A DNA stretch of 64,000 nucleotides from Dactylosporangium siamense (GCF_016862795.1 NZ_BONQ01000110.1:1-64000), one strand, 5' to 3'. Shown: positions 7,328-16,774, counted from the first letter of the stretch. Notes: generated by a model from the letters alone, not told the origin. Program-made: numbers and translations.

Positions 7328-8121
7328 CGGTACGCCTCGCCCAGATCTCCGACCTGCACTTCGGGCGCGACGTGCCGGCCGTCGCCCGGGCGCTGCTGGC
7401 CGACCTGCGCGAGGCCGCGCCGGCCATGGTCGCGGTGTGCGGCGATCTGACCCAGAGGGCGACGGCGGCGGAGTTCGCGGCCGCCCGCGCCTTCCTGGAC
7501 GAGCTTCCGGCGCCCGCCCTCGTCGTGCCGGGCAACCACGACCTGCCCGGCTGGCGGGTGTGGTCCCGGTTCGGCCGTCCGTGGCGGCTGTGGCGGCTGC
7601 ACATCGGCACCGATCCCGGCGAGGCGGTCACGCACACCGCCGACGGGCTGGTCGCCGTCGGTGTCACCACCGCCCGGCGGTGGGGCCCGCACCACGACTG
7701 GTCGCGCGGCCGGATCAACTCCCCGCAGCTGGCCGCGATCCTGGCGGCCTTCGCCGCGGCGCCGCGCGACGACCTGCGGGTTCTCGTCGCGCATCATCCG
7801 TTCCTGCTCACGCCGCCGGTCCTGGGCCGGGGGCTGGTCGGCCGGTCCGGCCTCGCGCTGCGGCGGCTGGGCGGGCAGGCGGATCTCCTGCTCGGCGGGC
7901 ACACCCACCTCGCCTACAGCGGCGTCGTCAACGGCCTGGTCGTGGCGCAGAGCGGCACCGCCTGCTCCGACCGGCACAAGGGCGAGCCCAACAGCTACAA
8001 CCTGATCGACGCCGACGGCGACCACCTGACCGTCTCCACCCGCCGCTGGAACGGCGACCGCTTCGCCGCCCACCAGCGCAGCGAGTACCTCCGCGCGGGC
8101 CACGAATGGCGCGCCGTCTGA
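7324..8121 (+). CDS. Calcineurin-like metallophosphoesterase
   Basis: A 265-aa metallophosphoesterase with all five metal-binding blocks: ISDLHFG, CGDLTQRA, VPGNHDLPG, LVAHHPFLL and LGGHTHLAYSG. This is the class III cyclic-nucleotide phosphodiesterase/lipid phosphoesterase layout. It is translationally coupled to the lipid kinase by a 4-nt overlap, so the two probably act on linked lipid or phosphoester substrates. No signal peptide. Its last 127 bp are antisense to the C-terminal coding region of the DUF998 gene. Confidence 0.85.
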   Translation: MTVRLAQISDLHFGRDVPAVARALLADLREAAPAMVAVCGDLTQRATAAEFAAARAFLDELPAPALVVPGNHDLPGWRVWSRFGRPWRLWRLHIGTDPGEAVTHTADGLVAVGVTTARRWGPHHDWSRGRINSPQLAAILAAFAAAPRDDLRVLVAHHPFLLTPPVLGRGLVGRSGLALRRLGGQADLLLGGHTHLAYSGVVNGLVVAQSGTACSDRHKGEPNSYNLIDADGDHLTVSTRRWNGDRFAAHQRSEYLRAGHEWRAV

Positions 8122-8780
8122 GCCCGTCCGGCAGGCTGATCTCCGCGATCCTGCATGGCGCGGGACCATCTCGTCAGCGTCGCGATCGTCCAGATGTCGA
8201 TCGCCACGATGCCGCGCTCGATCAGGCCGAGCGCCTCGCCGGCGACTCCCGCGTCGTTGCTGTGGACGAGGAACGCCGCCGCGAACGGCACCGCGCAGGC
8301 GACGTGCAGCGCCGCGAGGACGCCGACGGTGCGGGCGTTCCTCCGCCACGGCGGCGCGGTGCGGAACCGCCACCACAGCAGCGCGCACAGCGCCGGCAGG
8401 CAGGCGAAGTTCGCCATGGTGGCCAGCTTGTGCACCTCGCCGTACCAGGTGCCGGCCGAGCCGGCGGGATCCTTGAGGAACACGGTCAGCGCCAGCAGGC
8501 TCGTGCACCACGCGCCGAGCAGCGCCTTCGCCGGCCACCCGCGCAGGAGCCCGTGCCTGGCCATGGCGATGCCGGACCGGACCGTGGCGAGGTTGCCGCT
8601 CAGCAGGGCGAGGGCGTAGGGCGCGCCGACCTCCACCGACCGCAGCGGATACTCCGACAGCCACCCGTGCACGGGGTTGACGCCGCCATGGCCAGGCAGG
8701 CAGTGCAACCCGACGAGCACCACGACGGCGGACCCGCCGAGCAGCAGGGTTTTGTCAGGGGTTGATCCCACCAGTCCCAC
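7995..8780 (-). CDS. DUF998 family integral membrane protein
   Basis: A 261-aa protein with about six hydrophobic helices (first about residues 12-30, others near 55, 85, 120, 155 and 185) and the family-like motif HGWLSEYPLRSVEVGAPYALAL. The last about 45 residues (from QPAGRAQTARHSWPARR) are Arg-rich, unlike the family, and are encoded antisense to the metallophosphoesterase gene. The original stop was probably lost and the frame extended into the convergent neighbour. GTG at 8780; a second in-frame GTG three codons on is equally possible. Confidence 0.7.
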   Translation of the reverse strand: MGLVGSTPDKTLLLGGSAVVVLVGLHCLPGHGGVNPVHGWLSEYPLRSVEVGAPYALALLSGNLATVRSGIAMARHGLLRGWPAKALLGAWCTSLLALTVFLKDPAGSAGTWYGEVHKLATMANFACLPALCALLWWRFRTAPPWRRNARTVGVLAALHVACAVPFAAAFLVHSNDAGVAGEALGLIERGIVAIDIWTIATLTRWSRAMQDRGDQPAGRAQTARHSWPARRYSLRWWAAKRSPFQRRVETVRWSPSASIRL

Positions 8781-8916
8781 GAAACACCACCGCCCGGCGC
8801 GGCACAGTCACGGCAGCAGGCCGATGCGCACTGGGGCTGGCCCCACCACGGAAGGGTGGATCGACACCGGCGGATCTGCGATACGGTGTGGGCCGCAGAC
8901 CCCGGGGAGGTCAACG

Positions 8917-10395
8917 GTGCTCGATCCGACCCAACTGTCCAGAATGGACGCGCTGATCCCGGCGCCCGTCCACGCGCGTCCCGACCCGGCCGCGGACTTC
9001 GCCGTCACCGCGGCGACCGCCGTGCACGCCGCCGACGCCGCGGCGTCGGTGGGGGAGCATGTCGCCGAGGTGCTGCGCGCCTGCACCGGCCACCCGATCC
9101 CGGTGCGCGAGGGACCCGCACCCGACGGAGCGATCACGCTCACCCTGGACTCCGCCGTCGGGCACCCCGAGGGGTACCGGCTGAGCGTGACGAACCGCCA
9201 GGTGACGCTCCGCGCGGCCGCGCCGGCGGGCCTGTTCGCCGGGGTCCAGACGCTGCGGCAGCTGCTCCCGGCCGTCGCCGGCCCGTGGACCATCGCGGGT
9301 GGCGAGATCCGCGACCAGCCGCGGTTCGCCTACCGCGGCGCGATGCTGGACGTGTCCCGGCACTTCTACACCGTCGCCGAGGTCAAGCGGTTCATCGACC
9401 AGATCGCCCGGTACAAGCTCAACGTGCTGCACCTGCACCTCACCGACGACCAGAGCTGGCGCATCGAGATCCGCAGCTGGCCACGGCTGGCCACCTACGG
9501 CGGCAGCACCCAGGTCGGCGGCGGCCCCGGCGGTCACTACACCCAGGAGCAGTACCAGGACCTGGTCGCGTACGCGGCGAGCCGGCACATCACCGTCATC
9601 CCGGAGATCGACGTGCCCGGGCACACCACGGCGGCGCTCGCCTCGTATCCCGAACTCAACGCCGACGGGGTCGCGCCGGCGTTGTTCACGGGCCAGGGCA
9701 ACGCGACCGGGTTCAGCTCGCTCGCCACCGACAAGGAGCTCACCTACCGGTTCGTCGACGACGTGCTGCGCGAGGTCGCCGCGCTCACCCCCGGCGACTA
9801 CCTGCACCTGGGCACCGACGAGACGCACGCGACCCCGGAGGAGGGCCGCCTCGCGTTCATCGACCGGGTCCTGCCCATGGTCGCCCGGCACGGCAAGACG
9901 GTCATCGGCTGGCACGAGCTGCTCCGCTCGCCGGACCTGCCCGTCTCGGCGATCCCGCAGTACTGGGGCCGGGAGCGCAGCGACCCGCTGATGGCCGCCG
10001 CCGTCGCCGGCGGCCACCGGGTCCTGCTGTCCCCGGCGCACCGGGTGTACCTCGACATGAAGTACGACCTCAGCACCCCTATCGGCTACAAGTGGGCCGG
10101 CTGCATCGACGTCGCCGACACCTACGACTGGGACCCGGGCACCTACATGGACGGCGTGCCCGAGCCGGCGGTCCTCGGCGTCGAAGCTCCACTGTGGTCG
10201 GAGACCCTGAACTCCTACGCCGACGTGGAGTACATGGCGTTCCCCCGGCTCGCGGCCCTCGCCGAGGTGGCGTGGTCGCCGTGGAGCACCCACGACTGGG
10301 ACTCCTTCGCCCGGCGGCTCGCCACGCACGGCCCCCGCTGGGAGGCGCAGCAGATGAACTTCTACCGCTCGCCGCAGATCCCGTGGATCAGCTGA
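8917..10395 (+). CDS. Beta-N-acetylhexosaminidase, GH20
   Basis: A 492-aa enzyme. Residues about 10-130 form the GH20b-like N-terminal domain. From about 138 (FAYRGAMLDVSRHFYTVAEVKRFID) follows the GH20 TIM barrel, with LHLTDDQSWRIEI, PEIDVPGHTTAALA and the catalytic Asp301-Glu302 pair in HLGTDETHATPEE. It removes terminal beta-GlcNAc/GalNAc from chitooligosaccharides or glycans. No signal peptide is seen, so it likely works in the cytoplasm on imported sugars. GTG 8917 has GGGGAGG at 8904-8910. Its TGA abuts the convergent GAPDH stop. Confidence 0.9.
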   Translation: MLDPTQLSRMDALIPAPVHARPDPAADFAVTAATAVHAADAAASVGEHVAEVLRACTGHPIPVREGPAPDGAITLTLDSAVGHPEGYRLSVTNRQVTLRAAAPAGLFAGVQTLRQLLPAVAGPWTIAGGEIRDQPRFAYRGAMLDVSRHFYTVAEVKRFIDQIARYKLNVLHLHLTDDQSWRIEIRSWPRLATYGGSTQVGGGPGGHYTQEQYQDLVAYAASRHITVIPEIDVPGHTTAALASYPELNADGVAPALFTGQGNATGFSSLATDKELTYRFVDDVLREVAALTPGDYLHLGTDETHATPEEGRLAFIDRVLPMVARHGKTVIGWHELLRSPDLPVSAIPQYWGRERSDPLMAAAVAGGHRVLLSPAHRVYLDMKYDLSTPIGYKWAGCIDVADTYDWDPGTYMDGVPEPAVLGVEAPLWSETLNSYADVEYMAFPRLAALAEVAWSPWSTHDWDSFARRLATHGPRWEAQQMNFYRSPQIPWIS

Positions 10396-11391
10396 TCAGC
10401 CGGCCATCAGCTCAAGGGTGTCGATGACCCGGTTGGCGAAGCCCCACTCGTTGTCGTACCAGGCGACCACCTTGACGTGCCGGCCGGCGACGCGGGTGAG
10501 CGCGGCGTCGAAGACGGCCGAGGCCGGGTTGCCGGTGATGTCGCTGGAGACGAGCGGATCGTCGGTGTACTCGAGGATGCCGTGCAGTGCCCCGCCGGCC
10601 GCGGCACGGTACGCCGCCAGCACGTCGTTGCGGCTCACGGCGTGGGCGACCGTGGCGTTCAGCTCCACCAGCGAGCCCACCGGCACCGGCACGCGGATCG
10701 CGTCGCCGTCCAGCTTGCCGTCCAGCCGCGGCAGCACCTTGCCGATCGCCTTGGCGGCACCGGTCGTCGTGGGCGCGATGTTCACCGCGGCCGCGCGGGC
10801 CCGGCGCAGATCGCGGTGCGGCCCGTCCTGCAGGTTCTGTTCCTGCGTGTAGGCGTGCACCGTGGTCATGAAGCCGTGTTCGATGACGGCCAGGTCGTCC
10901 AGCACCGACGCCAGCGGCGCCAGCGCGTTGGTCGTGCAGGACGCGTTGGAGACGATCAGGTGCCGCTCCGGGTCGTACGCGTCGGTGTTGACGCCGAAGG
11001 CCAGCGTGACGTCGGCGCCCTCGGAAGGAGCGCTCACCAGCACCCGCCGGGCACCGGCGTCCAGGTGGGCCCGGGCGGTCTTGGCGGCGGTGAAGCGGCC
11101 CGTGGATTCCAGCACGATGTCGACGTCGAGCTCGGCCCAGGGCAGGGCGGCCGGGTCGCGCTCGGCGAACACGCGGATGCGGTGGCCGTCGACCGTGAGA
11201 TCGGTCCCGTCGGCGTCGACCGGGCGTCCGAAGCGTCCCAGCGCGCTGTCGTACTTGAGCAGGTGTGCGAGGGTCCCGGCGGGTGCGAGGTCGTTGAGCG
11301 CCACGACCTCGAGTTTGCTGTCGCGTTGCAGCAGGGCTCGCAAGGTGTTGCGCCCGATGCGTCCGAATCCGTTGATGGCGATGCGAGTCAT
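10396..11391 (-). CDS. gap: Type I glyceraldehyde-3-phosphate dehydrogenase
   Basis: A 331-aa NAD-dependent GAPDH of normal length. The Rossmann motif INGFGRIGRNTLRALL starts the protein. The catalytic Cys152 lies in SNASCTTNALAP, His179 in TTVHAYT, and the C-terminal motif WYDNEWGFANRVIDTLE is intact. It is not next to pgk or tpi, so it may be a second copy rather than the central glycolytic enzyme. It lies 85 bp downstream of a GlxA-like regulator on the same strand. Its ATG at 11391 has no strong ribosome site. Confidence 0.9.
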   Translation of the reverse strand: MTRIAINGFGRIGRNTLRALLQRDSKLEVVALNDLAPAGTLAHLLKYDSALGRFGRPVDADGTDLTVDGHRIRVFAERDPAALPWAELDVDIVLESTGRFTAAKTARAHLDAGARRVLVSAPSEGADVTLAFGVNTDAYDPERHLIVSNASCTTNALAPLASVLDDLAVIEHGFMTTVHAYTQEQNLQDGPHRDLRRARAAAVNIAPTTTGAAKAIGKVLPRLDGKLDGDAIRVPVPVGSLVELNATVAHAVSRNDVLAAYRAAAGGALHGILEYTDDPLVSSDITGNPASAVFDAALTRVAGRHVKVVAWYDNEWGFANRVIDTLELMAG

Positions 11392-11476
11392 GCCTCTGAT
11401 CGTCTGCGCCGCGCCTCCTGCACGAAAGTGGCTTGAGAGCCACCATGCGCAAGGATCTCGCCATCAAGATCAAGAC

Positions 11477-12415
11477 TCACGAAGAGAACGTGTTCCGGTA
11501 CTCCGTCGGCGAGGTGCCGAGGATGCGCTGGAAGTGCAGCCGCAGGTTGGCGGCCGTGCCGAGACCGACCCGGGCGGCGACCTGCTCCACGCCGAGGCCG
11601 GTCACCTCCAGCAGTTCGCGGGCGAGGTCGACGCGGGCGCGCAGCACCCACTGCATCGGGGTGTATCCGGTGTCCTCCACGAACCGCCGCGAGAACGTGC
11701 GCGCCGACACCCGGGCATGACGCGCGAGGGTCTCCAGGGTCAGCGGCCCGTCCAACCGGGCCAGGGCCCACTCGCGAGTGCCGGCGAAGACGTCGCCGAG
11801 CGGCTCGGGGACACTGCGCGGCACGTACTGCGCCTGACCGCCGCTGCGGTACGGTGCCGCGACCAGCCGCCGCGCCACGATGTTGGACAGCCCGACACCG
11901 TGGTCCCGCCGCACCAGGTGCAGACACAGGTCGATGCCGGACGCCGCGCCGGCCGACGTCAGCACGTCGCCCTCGTCCACGAACAGCACGTTCTCGTCGA
12001 CCCGCACCAGCGGATGCTTCCCCGCGAGGTCCCTCGTGTAGTGCCAGTGGGTGGTCGCGCGCTTGCCGTCCAGCAGTCCGGTCGCCGCGAGCGTGAACGC
12101 ACCCGTCGAGATCGCCGCGAGCCGGGTGCCACGCCGGTGCGCGGCCCGCAGCGCCGCGACGACCGCGGCCGGCGGCTCGGTGGTGACCGGCTGCCGGTAT
12201 CCGGGGATGAAGATCGTGTCCGCGCGCTCGAACGCCGCAACCCCCTCCGCCACGTGATACGACAGCCCGTCCCCGCCGGCCACCAGCCCCGGCGCGGCCC
12301 CGCACACGGACACCTCATACGGCATGGTCGGCCGGCTCGCGAACACCTGCGCGGGAATGCCCACGTCAAGCGGCTTCGCGCCATCCAGTACGAGCACCGC
12401 CACCCGATGATTCAT
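11477..12415 (-). CDS. GlxA-type AraC regulator with DJ-1/PfpI domain
   Basis: A 312-aa regulator. Residues about 1-180 form a DJ-1/PfpI (class I amidotransferase-like) domain. The usual elbow Cys is Ser here (AISTGAFTLAATGLLDGKRATTHW), so the domain is probably a sensor and not an enzyme. Residues about 215-312 carry two AraC helix-turn-helices (LTLETLARHARVSARTFSRRFVEDTGYTPMQWV and LGVEQVAARVGLGTAANLRLHFQRILGTSPTEYR). It is upstream of the GAPDH gene and may control it. ATG 12415 is preferred over the upstream in-frame start. Confidence 0.85.
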   Translation of the reverse strand: MNHRVAVLVLDGAKPLDVGIPAQVFASRPTMPYEVSVCGAAPGLVAGGDGLSYHVAEGVAAFERADTIFIPGYRQPVTTEPPAAVVAALRAAHRRGTRLAAISTGAFTLAATGLLDGKRATTHWHYTRDLAGKHPLVRVDENVLFVDEGDVLTSAGAASGIDLCLHLVRRDHGVGLSNIVARRLVAAPYRSGGQAQYVPRSVPEPLGDVFAGTREWALARLDGPLTLETLARHARVSARTFSRRFVEDTGYTPMQWVLRARVDLARELLEVTGLGVEQVAARVGLGTAANLRLHFQRILGTSPTEYRNTFSS

Positions 12416-12464
12416 GGCCAGAATGGTACCGGCCGCAAGGATCACGCCAGGGCATCATGATGAG

Positions 12465-13325
12465 ATGCGGATCCGACTGGCCCATGTCGATGATTTCGAC
12501 TGGCGCGAGCTCCAGCACGCATTCGGCTCGGCGGAGGACGCACCCAGACACCTGGAGGCGCTTCTCCGCATCGATGTGGACGCTCGCGGCGCCGCGGTCG
12601 AGTTCCTGAGGGACAAGGTGTCGCACGACCTCACCATCTATTCGGCGGCGTTGCCGGCACTGCTTTGTGTGAGCAGCATCCTGGACGACCCGAGGATCGA
12701 CGGACAGTATGCGGTCAGCGCAGACGCGGACGACTACGAGCGACCGCTGCGAGCGGCATTGCTCGATTGGATCAGATTCGTCGTCGTGACCGCCGTCGAA
12801 TACAGCGCCCACATCGCACTGGAAGGCGCCGAACACTGGCCGGAAGGCGACCTCAGCACCATCGAGGGCATTCTTGCGGCGCGTTCCGTCATATTGCCAA
12901 AAATCCAGACCTGTTCGGAAGATCCCGCGCCGATCGTTCGCCGGACCGCCGCGGAGGTGCTCGGTGAAGTCCTCGGCGCACCGGAGCTCGCCGCTCAGCG
13001 TGGTCGTTTCGCAGTCCGTCTGACTCGGTCCGTCCGGTCAGACGTCGCTGAAGCGAGGGCGAGCGCCGCCTTCATCCTGGACAGACTCGGAATCTCGCCG
13101 GCCGGCCTTCTTCGGGACGAGCACCCAGGCGTTCGCGCCTGTGCCGCCGTGTCCCGCACGCTCGACGAAGATCCGGCAGCAATCGCCGAGGTGCAACAGG
13201 TTCTGGCCGATCACCGGGCGATACGCACCTGGTTCAGTAACCGGCCGTATCCACCGACCGGCACGATCGTCACGGCATTGGAACGAGCCGCCGCGCGCCG
13301 TTTCGGCGCTTTCAGCCGTTCATAG
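12465..13325 (+). CDS. Hypothetical HEAT-like repeat protein
   Basis: A 286-aa all-helical protein. Several helical pairs resemble HEAT/armadillo repeats (PAPIVRRTAAEVLGEVLGAPELA, SDVAEARASAAFILDRLG, DEHPGVRACAAVSRTLDEDP). No catalytic motif or signal peptide. GC content is visibly lower than in surrounding genes, with A/T-ending codons, suggesting recent acquisition. Similar proteins in Streptomyces are annotated as hypothetical. ATG 12465; transcribed divergently from the GlxA-like regulator with 49 bp between starts. Confidence 0.65.
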   Translation: MRIRLAHVDDFDWRELQHAFGSAEDAPRHLEALLRIDVDARGAAVEFLRDKVSHDLTIYSAALPALLCVSSILDDPRIDGQYAVSADADDYERPLRAALLDWIRFVVVTAVEYSAHIALEGAEHWPEGDLSTIEGILAARSVILPKIQTCSEDPAPIVRRTAAEVLGEVLGAPELAAQRGRFAVRLTRSVRSDVAEARASAAFILDRLGISPAGLLRDEHPGVRACAAVSRTLDEDPAAIAEVQQVLADHRAIRTWFSNRPYPPTGTIVTALERAAARRFGAFSRS

Positions 13326-13390
13326 CCCGCCCGACCAGGGACAGCGCTGCGCAAACGCAGCGTTCGCAGTGGCCTACCCGCACAGATCGG

Positions 13391-13972
13391 TCAACGGCGC
13401 ACCCGATAGCGCAGGTGGAGCACCCGGTTGCCCTGAATCGCCACGTCAGGATCCTCCAGCAGGTGCTGCGCGTCGACCGAGCCGAAGAAGCGCTTGCCGG
13501 ACCCGAACACGACGGGCACGACGTCCATGCGCACCTCGTCGACCAGGCCCGCGGCGAGCACCTGGCCACCGACGTCGCCGGCGGCGACCTCGACCAGGCG
13601 GTCACCCGCGAGCTCCCGCGCCTTGGCCACGGCTGCCTCGACGCCGTCGACGAAGTGAAACGGCGCTCCGGGGTCCCAGCCGTCGGGCGCCGGCCGGTGC
13701 GTCACGACGACCACGTGGTCGATCCCGCCCGGAGGCTTCCCGTCCCAGCCGTCCGTCAGGTCGAAGACGTGGCGGCCGGCGATCGTCACCCCGATCTGGT
13801 CCCAGTACGGCCGGGTGTGGTCGTAGGACGTCTGCGACACCGTCAATACGCCGCTGTCGTCCAACGGGACGTCACCGCTGGTCAACCAGTCGAACAGCGG
13901 TCCGGGCTGATCCTGCTCGTCCGCGATGAAGCCGTCCACCGACACCGAGCTGTACATGACCACCTTGCCCAC
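13391..13972 (-). CDS. Dihydrofolate reductase/RibD C-terminal family protein
   Basis: A 193-aa protein of the DHFR-like RibD_C superfamily. It starts MGKVVMYSSVSVDGFIADEQDQPGPLFDWL, the typical family opening, and has IAGRHVFDLTDGW, VVVVTHRPAPDGW and AAGDVGGQVLAAGLVDEVRMDVVPVVFGSGKRFF, the NADPH-binding fold. Members are often called dihydrofolate reductases without proof; the substrate is unknown. GTG 13972 is preceded by AGAGGAGAG, a good ribosome site. Confidence 0.85.
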   Translation of the reverse strand: MGKVVMYSSVSVDGFIADEQDQPGPLFDWLTSGDVPLDDSGVLTVSQTSYDHTRPYWDQIGVTIAGRHVFDLTDGWDGKPPGGIDHVVVVTHRPAPDGWDPGAPFHFVDGVEAAVAKARELAGDRLVEVAAGDVGGQVLAAGLVDEVRMDVVPVVFGSGKRFFGSVDAQHLLEDPDVAIQGNRVLHLRYRVRR

Positions 13973-14038
13973 AGGGCTCTCCTCTGCTTGGGGATGCCCT
14001 CAAATTAGCGGGTCGTGAGCTGTGGCTCTTGTAAGAAA

Positions 14039-14878
14039 TCAATCGGCCGGCAGCGACCAACCGTCGAGCACGTGGCCGGGATGTTCGCGCAGGAACCGCC
14101 GTCGGACGTCGGCGTAGCGGGTCGGCGTGAGCCCGGTGAACGCCCGGAACTCGTGGCCGAAGTGGGCCTGGTCGAAGTAGCCCGCGCCAGCGGCGATGTC
14201 GCCCCAGTCGATCGGTTGGGCGAAGTCGATCGCGAGCAAGGTGGCGGCGAAGCGGTGGGTGCGGGCCAGCCGCTTCGGTGTGACGCCGATGAGCTGCTTG
14301 AACCGCTGGGTCAGATGCGTACTGCTGACACCCGCCCCCACGCTCAGGCCGCCGATCGCCACCGCCCCGCTGGTCGCCGCGATGACGCTGCTCGTGCGGT
14401 GGACCAGCCCCAGGCCGGCGGTCTCGCACAGCCGTCGCATCAGCTCCTCCTCGAGCAGCGTCAGCATCTCGTGCGGTCCGACCGCCGTGGCCAGCCGGTC
14501 CCGCAGCTCAGCAACGGCGGGCCGGCCCCAGACCTGCTCCACCGTCACCGGCCGGTCACACAGCTCGGCCGCGGGCATCGGCAGGAACGGCGCCAGCCCC
14601 CACGGTTTGACGTGCACGCCGACAGACCGGGTCCGGAGTGGGTAGCTGAACTCCAGCGCACGGGTGGGCGTGGTGATCACGCAGCCGTCGGCGTACTCGG
14701 CCGTCTCGATGTCGGTGCCGGCGCGCATGCGGAACGGCGCCCCGAGGTTGACGATGAGCAACGCCCCCGGCATCGGCGGCAGCATCAGCCGGGCGTACGG
14801 CGGCGCACCCTCCAGGTAGTAGAGGTCGTCGATCAGCCCGTCCAGCGGCGGTCGCGGCACTCTGGACACGTACTGCAC
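14039..14878 (-). CDS. AraC family regulator (DUF6597-type N-terminus)
   Basis: A 279-aa regulator. The N-terminal sensor domain (about residues 1-150, MQYVSRVPRPPLDGLIDDLYYLEG...) matches the domain found in actinobacterial AraC proteins annotated DUF6597. The C-terminal HTH_18 (about 180-270) has GAGVSSTHLTQRFKQLIGVTPKRLARTHRF and AGYFDQAHFGHEFRAFTGLTPTRY. Starts at 14878 or 14884 (both GTG) are possible. The much longer frame upstream is antisense to the L,D-transpeptidase. It is divergent from that gene, 138 bp away, and is a candidate regulator of it. Confidence 0.8.
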   Translation of the reverse strand: MQYVSRVPRPPLDGLIDDLYYLEGAPPYARLMLPPMPGALLIVNLGAPFRMRAGTDIETAEYADGCVITTPTRALEFSYPLRTRSVGVHVKPWGLAPFLPMPAAELCDRPVTVEQVWGRPAVAELRDRLATAVGPHEMLTLLEEELMRRLCETAGLGLVHRTSSVIAATSGAVAIGGLSVGAGVSSTHLTQRFKQLIGVTPKRLARTHRFAATLLAIDFAQPIDWGDIAAGAGYFDQAHFGHEFRAFTGLTPTRYADVRRRFLREHPGHVLDGWSLPAD

Positions 14879-15016
14879 GCCCACAGCATCGCCGACGCCC
14901 CGCCGGCATCGCGCGCCGGGATGGTCCAGCCGCGCCGCCGCCGGCGTCGATCCGGCCGATTGTGACGTGGTCGAGCCGGACAGCGGTGGCGGCGGGCGTG
15001 CATAAGGGGCATCGTC

Positions 15017-15973
15017 GTGGCTATGCGATCTTTTCACCGGGTGCGGGTGGTGGCGCTGCTGGTCGGCGTCGGTCTCGGGTTGACGGCGTGCGGCGGGGAC
15101 TCCACGCCGCGGGCTGCGTGGTCGGGGGCGCCGTCGTCGGGCCAGCAGCCGGCCGGGGGCGCGTCGCCTTCGGTGTCGCCGGCGCCGAGCGGTAAGCCGG
15201 TGCACGTGCGGTTGTACGAGAAGGACGGTGCGACGTACGGCGTGGGCATGCCGATCATCGCGTACCTGTCGGCGTCGATCACCAGCGCCAAGGACTTCGA
15301 CGCGGCGACCCAGGTCACCGTCGACGGGGCGCCGGTCGAGGGCGCGTGGTACTTCCAGAAGTCCACGATCTACGCCGGCTATCCGATCGAGGCGCACTAC
15401 CGCCCGGCGGAGTTCTGGCCGGCGCACGCCGAGGTCGCCATGAACCTCGACACCAAGGGCAAGTCGGGCGGCACCGGGCTGGTGTACGACAACAGCCTGA
15501 CCCTCGACATGAAGACGGGCCCGGCGAACATCGGCAAGGTCGACGGCAAGACGCTGCACATGGTCGTGACCTCCGACGGCAAGCAGGTCTTCGACTTCCC
15601 GGTGTCTCTGGGCAAGGCGAGCACCCCCACCTTCAGCGGCACCAAGGTCGTCATGGAGAAGAAAGCCGTCGAGCACATGGTCGGCGACGGCTATGACGAG
15701 CAGGTGCCGTGGTCGGTGCGGGTCACCAACTCCGGCGAGTACGTCCACTCGGCCAGCTGGAACGGCGGCAACATCGGCCAGCGCAGCACCTCCCACGGCT
15801 GCACCAACCTGACCGAGGCGAACGCCAAGGCGTACTTCAACTTCGCCCAGGTCGGCGACCCGATCACCTACACCAACACCGGAGGCCCGACGATGCCGAC
15901 CTGGGACGGGTACGGCGACTGGAACGTGCCCTGGAACACCTGGCAGGCAGGTGGCGCGGTGCCGGCCAGCTGA
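15017..15973 (+). CDS. L,D-transpeptidase lipoprotein (Ig-like + YkuD)
   Basis: A 318-aa secreted lipoprotein. The signal peptide ends in the lipobox LTAC (Cys25), followed by a Ser/Pro/Gly linker, an Ig-like domain (about 60-150), and a YkuD catalytic domain (about 170-290). The domain carries the signature HSASWNGGNIGQRSTSHGCTN, with His244 and nucleophile Cys262. It should form 3-3 peptidoglycan cross-links, as LdtMt2-type enzymes of actinobacteria do. GTG 15017 or ATG 15023 could be the start. Divergent from an AraC regulator. Confidence 0.92.
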   Translation: MAMRSFHRVRVVALLVGVGLGLTACGGDSTPRAAWSGAPSSGQQPAGGASPSVSPAPSGKPVHVRLYEKDGATYGVGMPIIAYLSASITSAKDFDAATQVTVDGAPVEGAWYFQKSTIYAGYPIEAHYRPAEFWPAHAEVAMNLDTKGKSGGTGLVYDNSLTLDMKTGPANIGKVDGKTLHMVVTSDGKQVFDFPVSLGKASTPTFSGTKVVMEKKAVEHMVGDGYDEQVPWSVRVTNSGEYVHSASWNGGNIGQRSTSHGCTNLTEANAKAYFNFAQVGDPITYTNTGGPTMPTWDGYGDWNVPWNTWQAGGAVPAS

Positions 15974-16035
15974 CGCTCCTGCGGGCGAACTCGGCCTGAC
16001 CCGGGCGAACTCTGAAGGGGCGTTTCGGGACCGGC

Positions 16036-16666
16036 TCAGGCACCGCCGGCCACGGCCTGCCACGACGACCGATCGTTGGGCAGGCCGAGCCGGCAGAATG
16101 TCGCATCCCAGGCTTCGAGGTGGCGGCCCAAGGACGACAGCGCCCGGATGTCAGCCTCGCGGAAGGGCGCGTGCCGGGCGACCGTCTCGGCGAGCCGGCG
16201 CTGGGCGGGCGTGGCCGCCGCCGGCGACGGCAGCCCGTCTGGGAAGACCACACGCAGGTATGGCTCGGCCAGCGCGCCGAACGCCCGGCGTTGCTCGCCG
16301 ACGTCGAGATACGTCGGGGCGGACGGCACCGCGGCGATCGCCGCCGGCAGGAGGCGGTCGACGTCGCGGACGGCCGCGCACAGCCGTTCGGCGAGCGCGG
16401 CTTCCGGGTACGGCAGGGATGGCCGCGATGCGCAGCGTCGGGTCCTCGCCGCCGAACTCGGGCTCTCCGATCGTCCGGACGAGGTACCGCACTCCCTCGA
16501 CGGTGGCCGGAGTCAGGGTCCCGCCGCAGTACAGCGCCGACCACAGAAACGAGGACGGCGCGCGGCAGAACGGCTCGTCAGGACGCTGCGGACGGTCGTC
16601 ACCCCGGCGAAGGTCGTCGAGGAGGGCCAGGTCGTCGCCGGACGGCCCATAGGTGTGGAAGGACAC
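16036..16666 (-). pseudogene. Frameshifted hypothetical gene
   Basis: Two frames together make one protein of about 209 aa. Residues 1-83 run from GTG 16666 (MSFHTYGPSGDDLALLDDLRR...GGEDPTLRIAAI). The rest continues in another frame from about 16416 (LPYPEAALAERLCAAVRDVDRLLPAAIAAVPSAPTYLDVGEQRRAF...) to the stop at 16036. The break is at a GGG run (16416-16418 on the + strand) and is explained by one extra base. Either this is a real inactivation or a sequencing error. The family is not recognised. Confidence 0.7.
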
Positions 16667-16774
16667 GGCTCGCCGTCACCGGCACGAGCGCCGCAGCAGG
16701 CTGGTCATGCGGCGAAACCCTAACAGGGCCCGCTCCGGACGCCTCGACCACAAGCATGAGTCCTGCCCGGCAGT

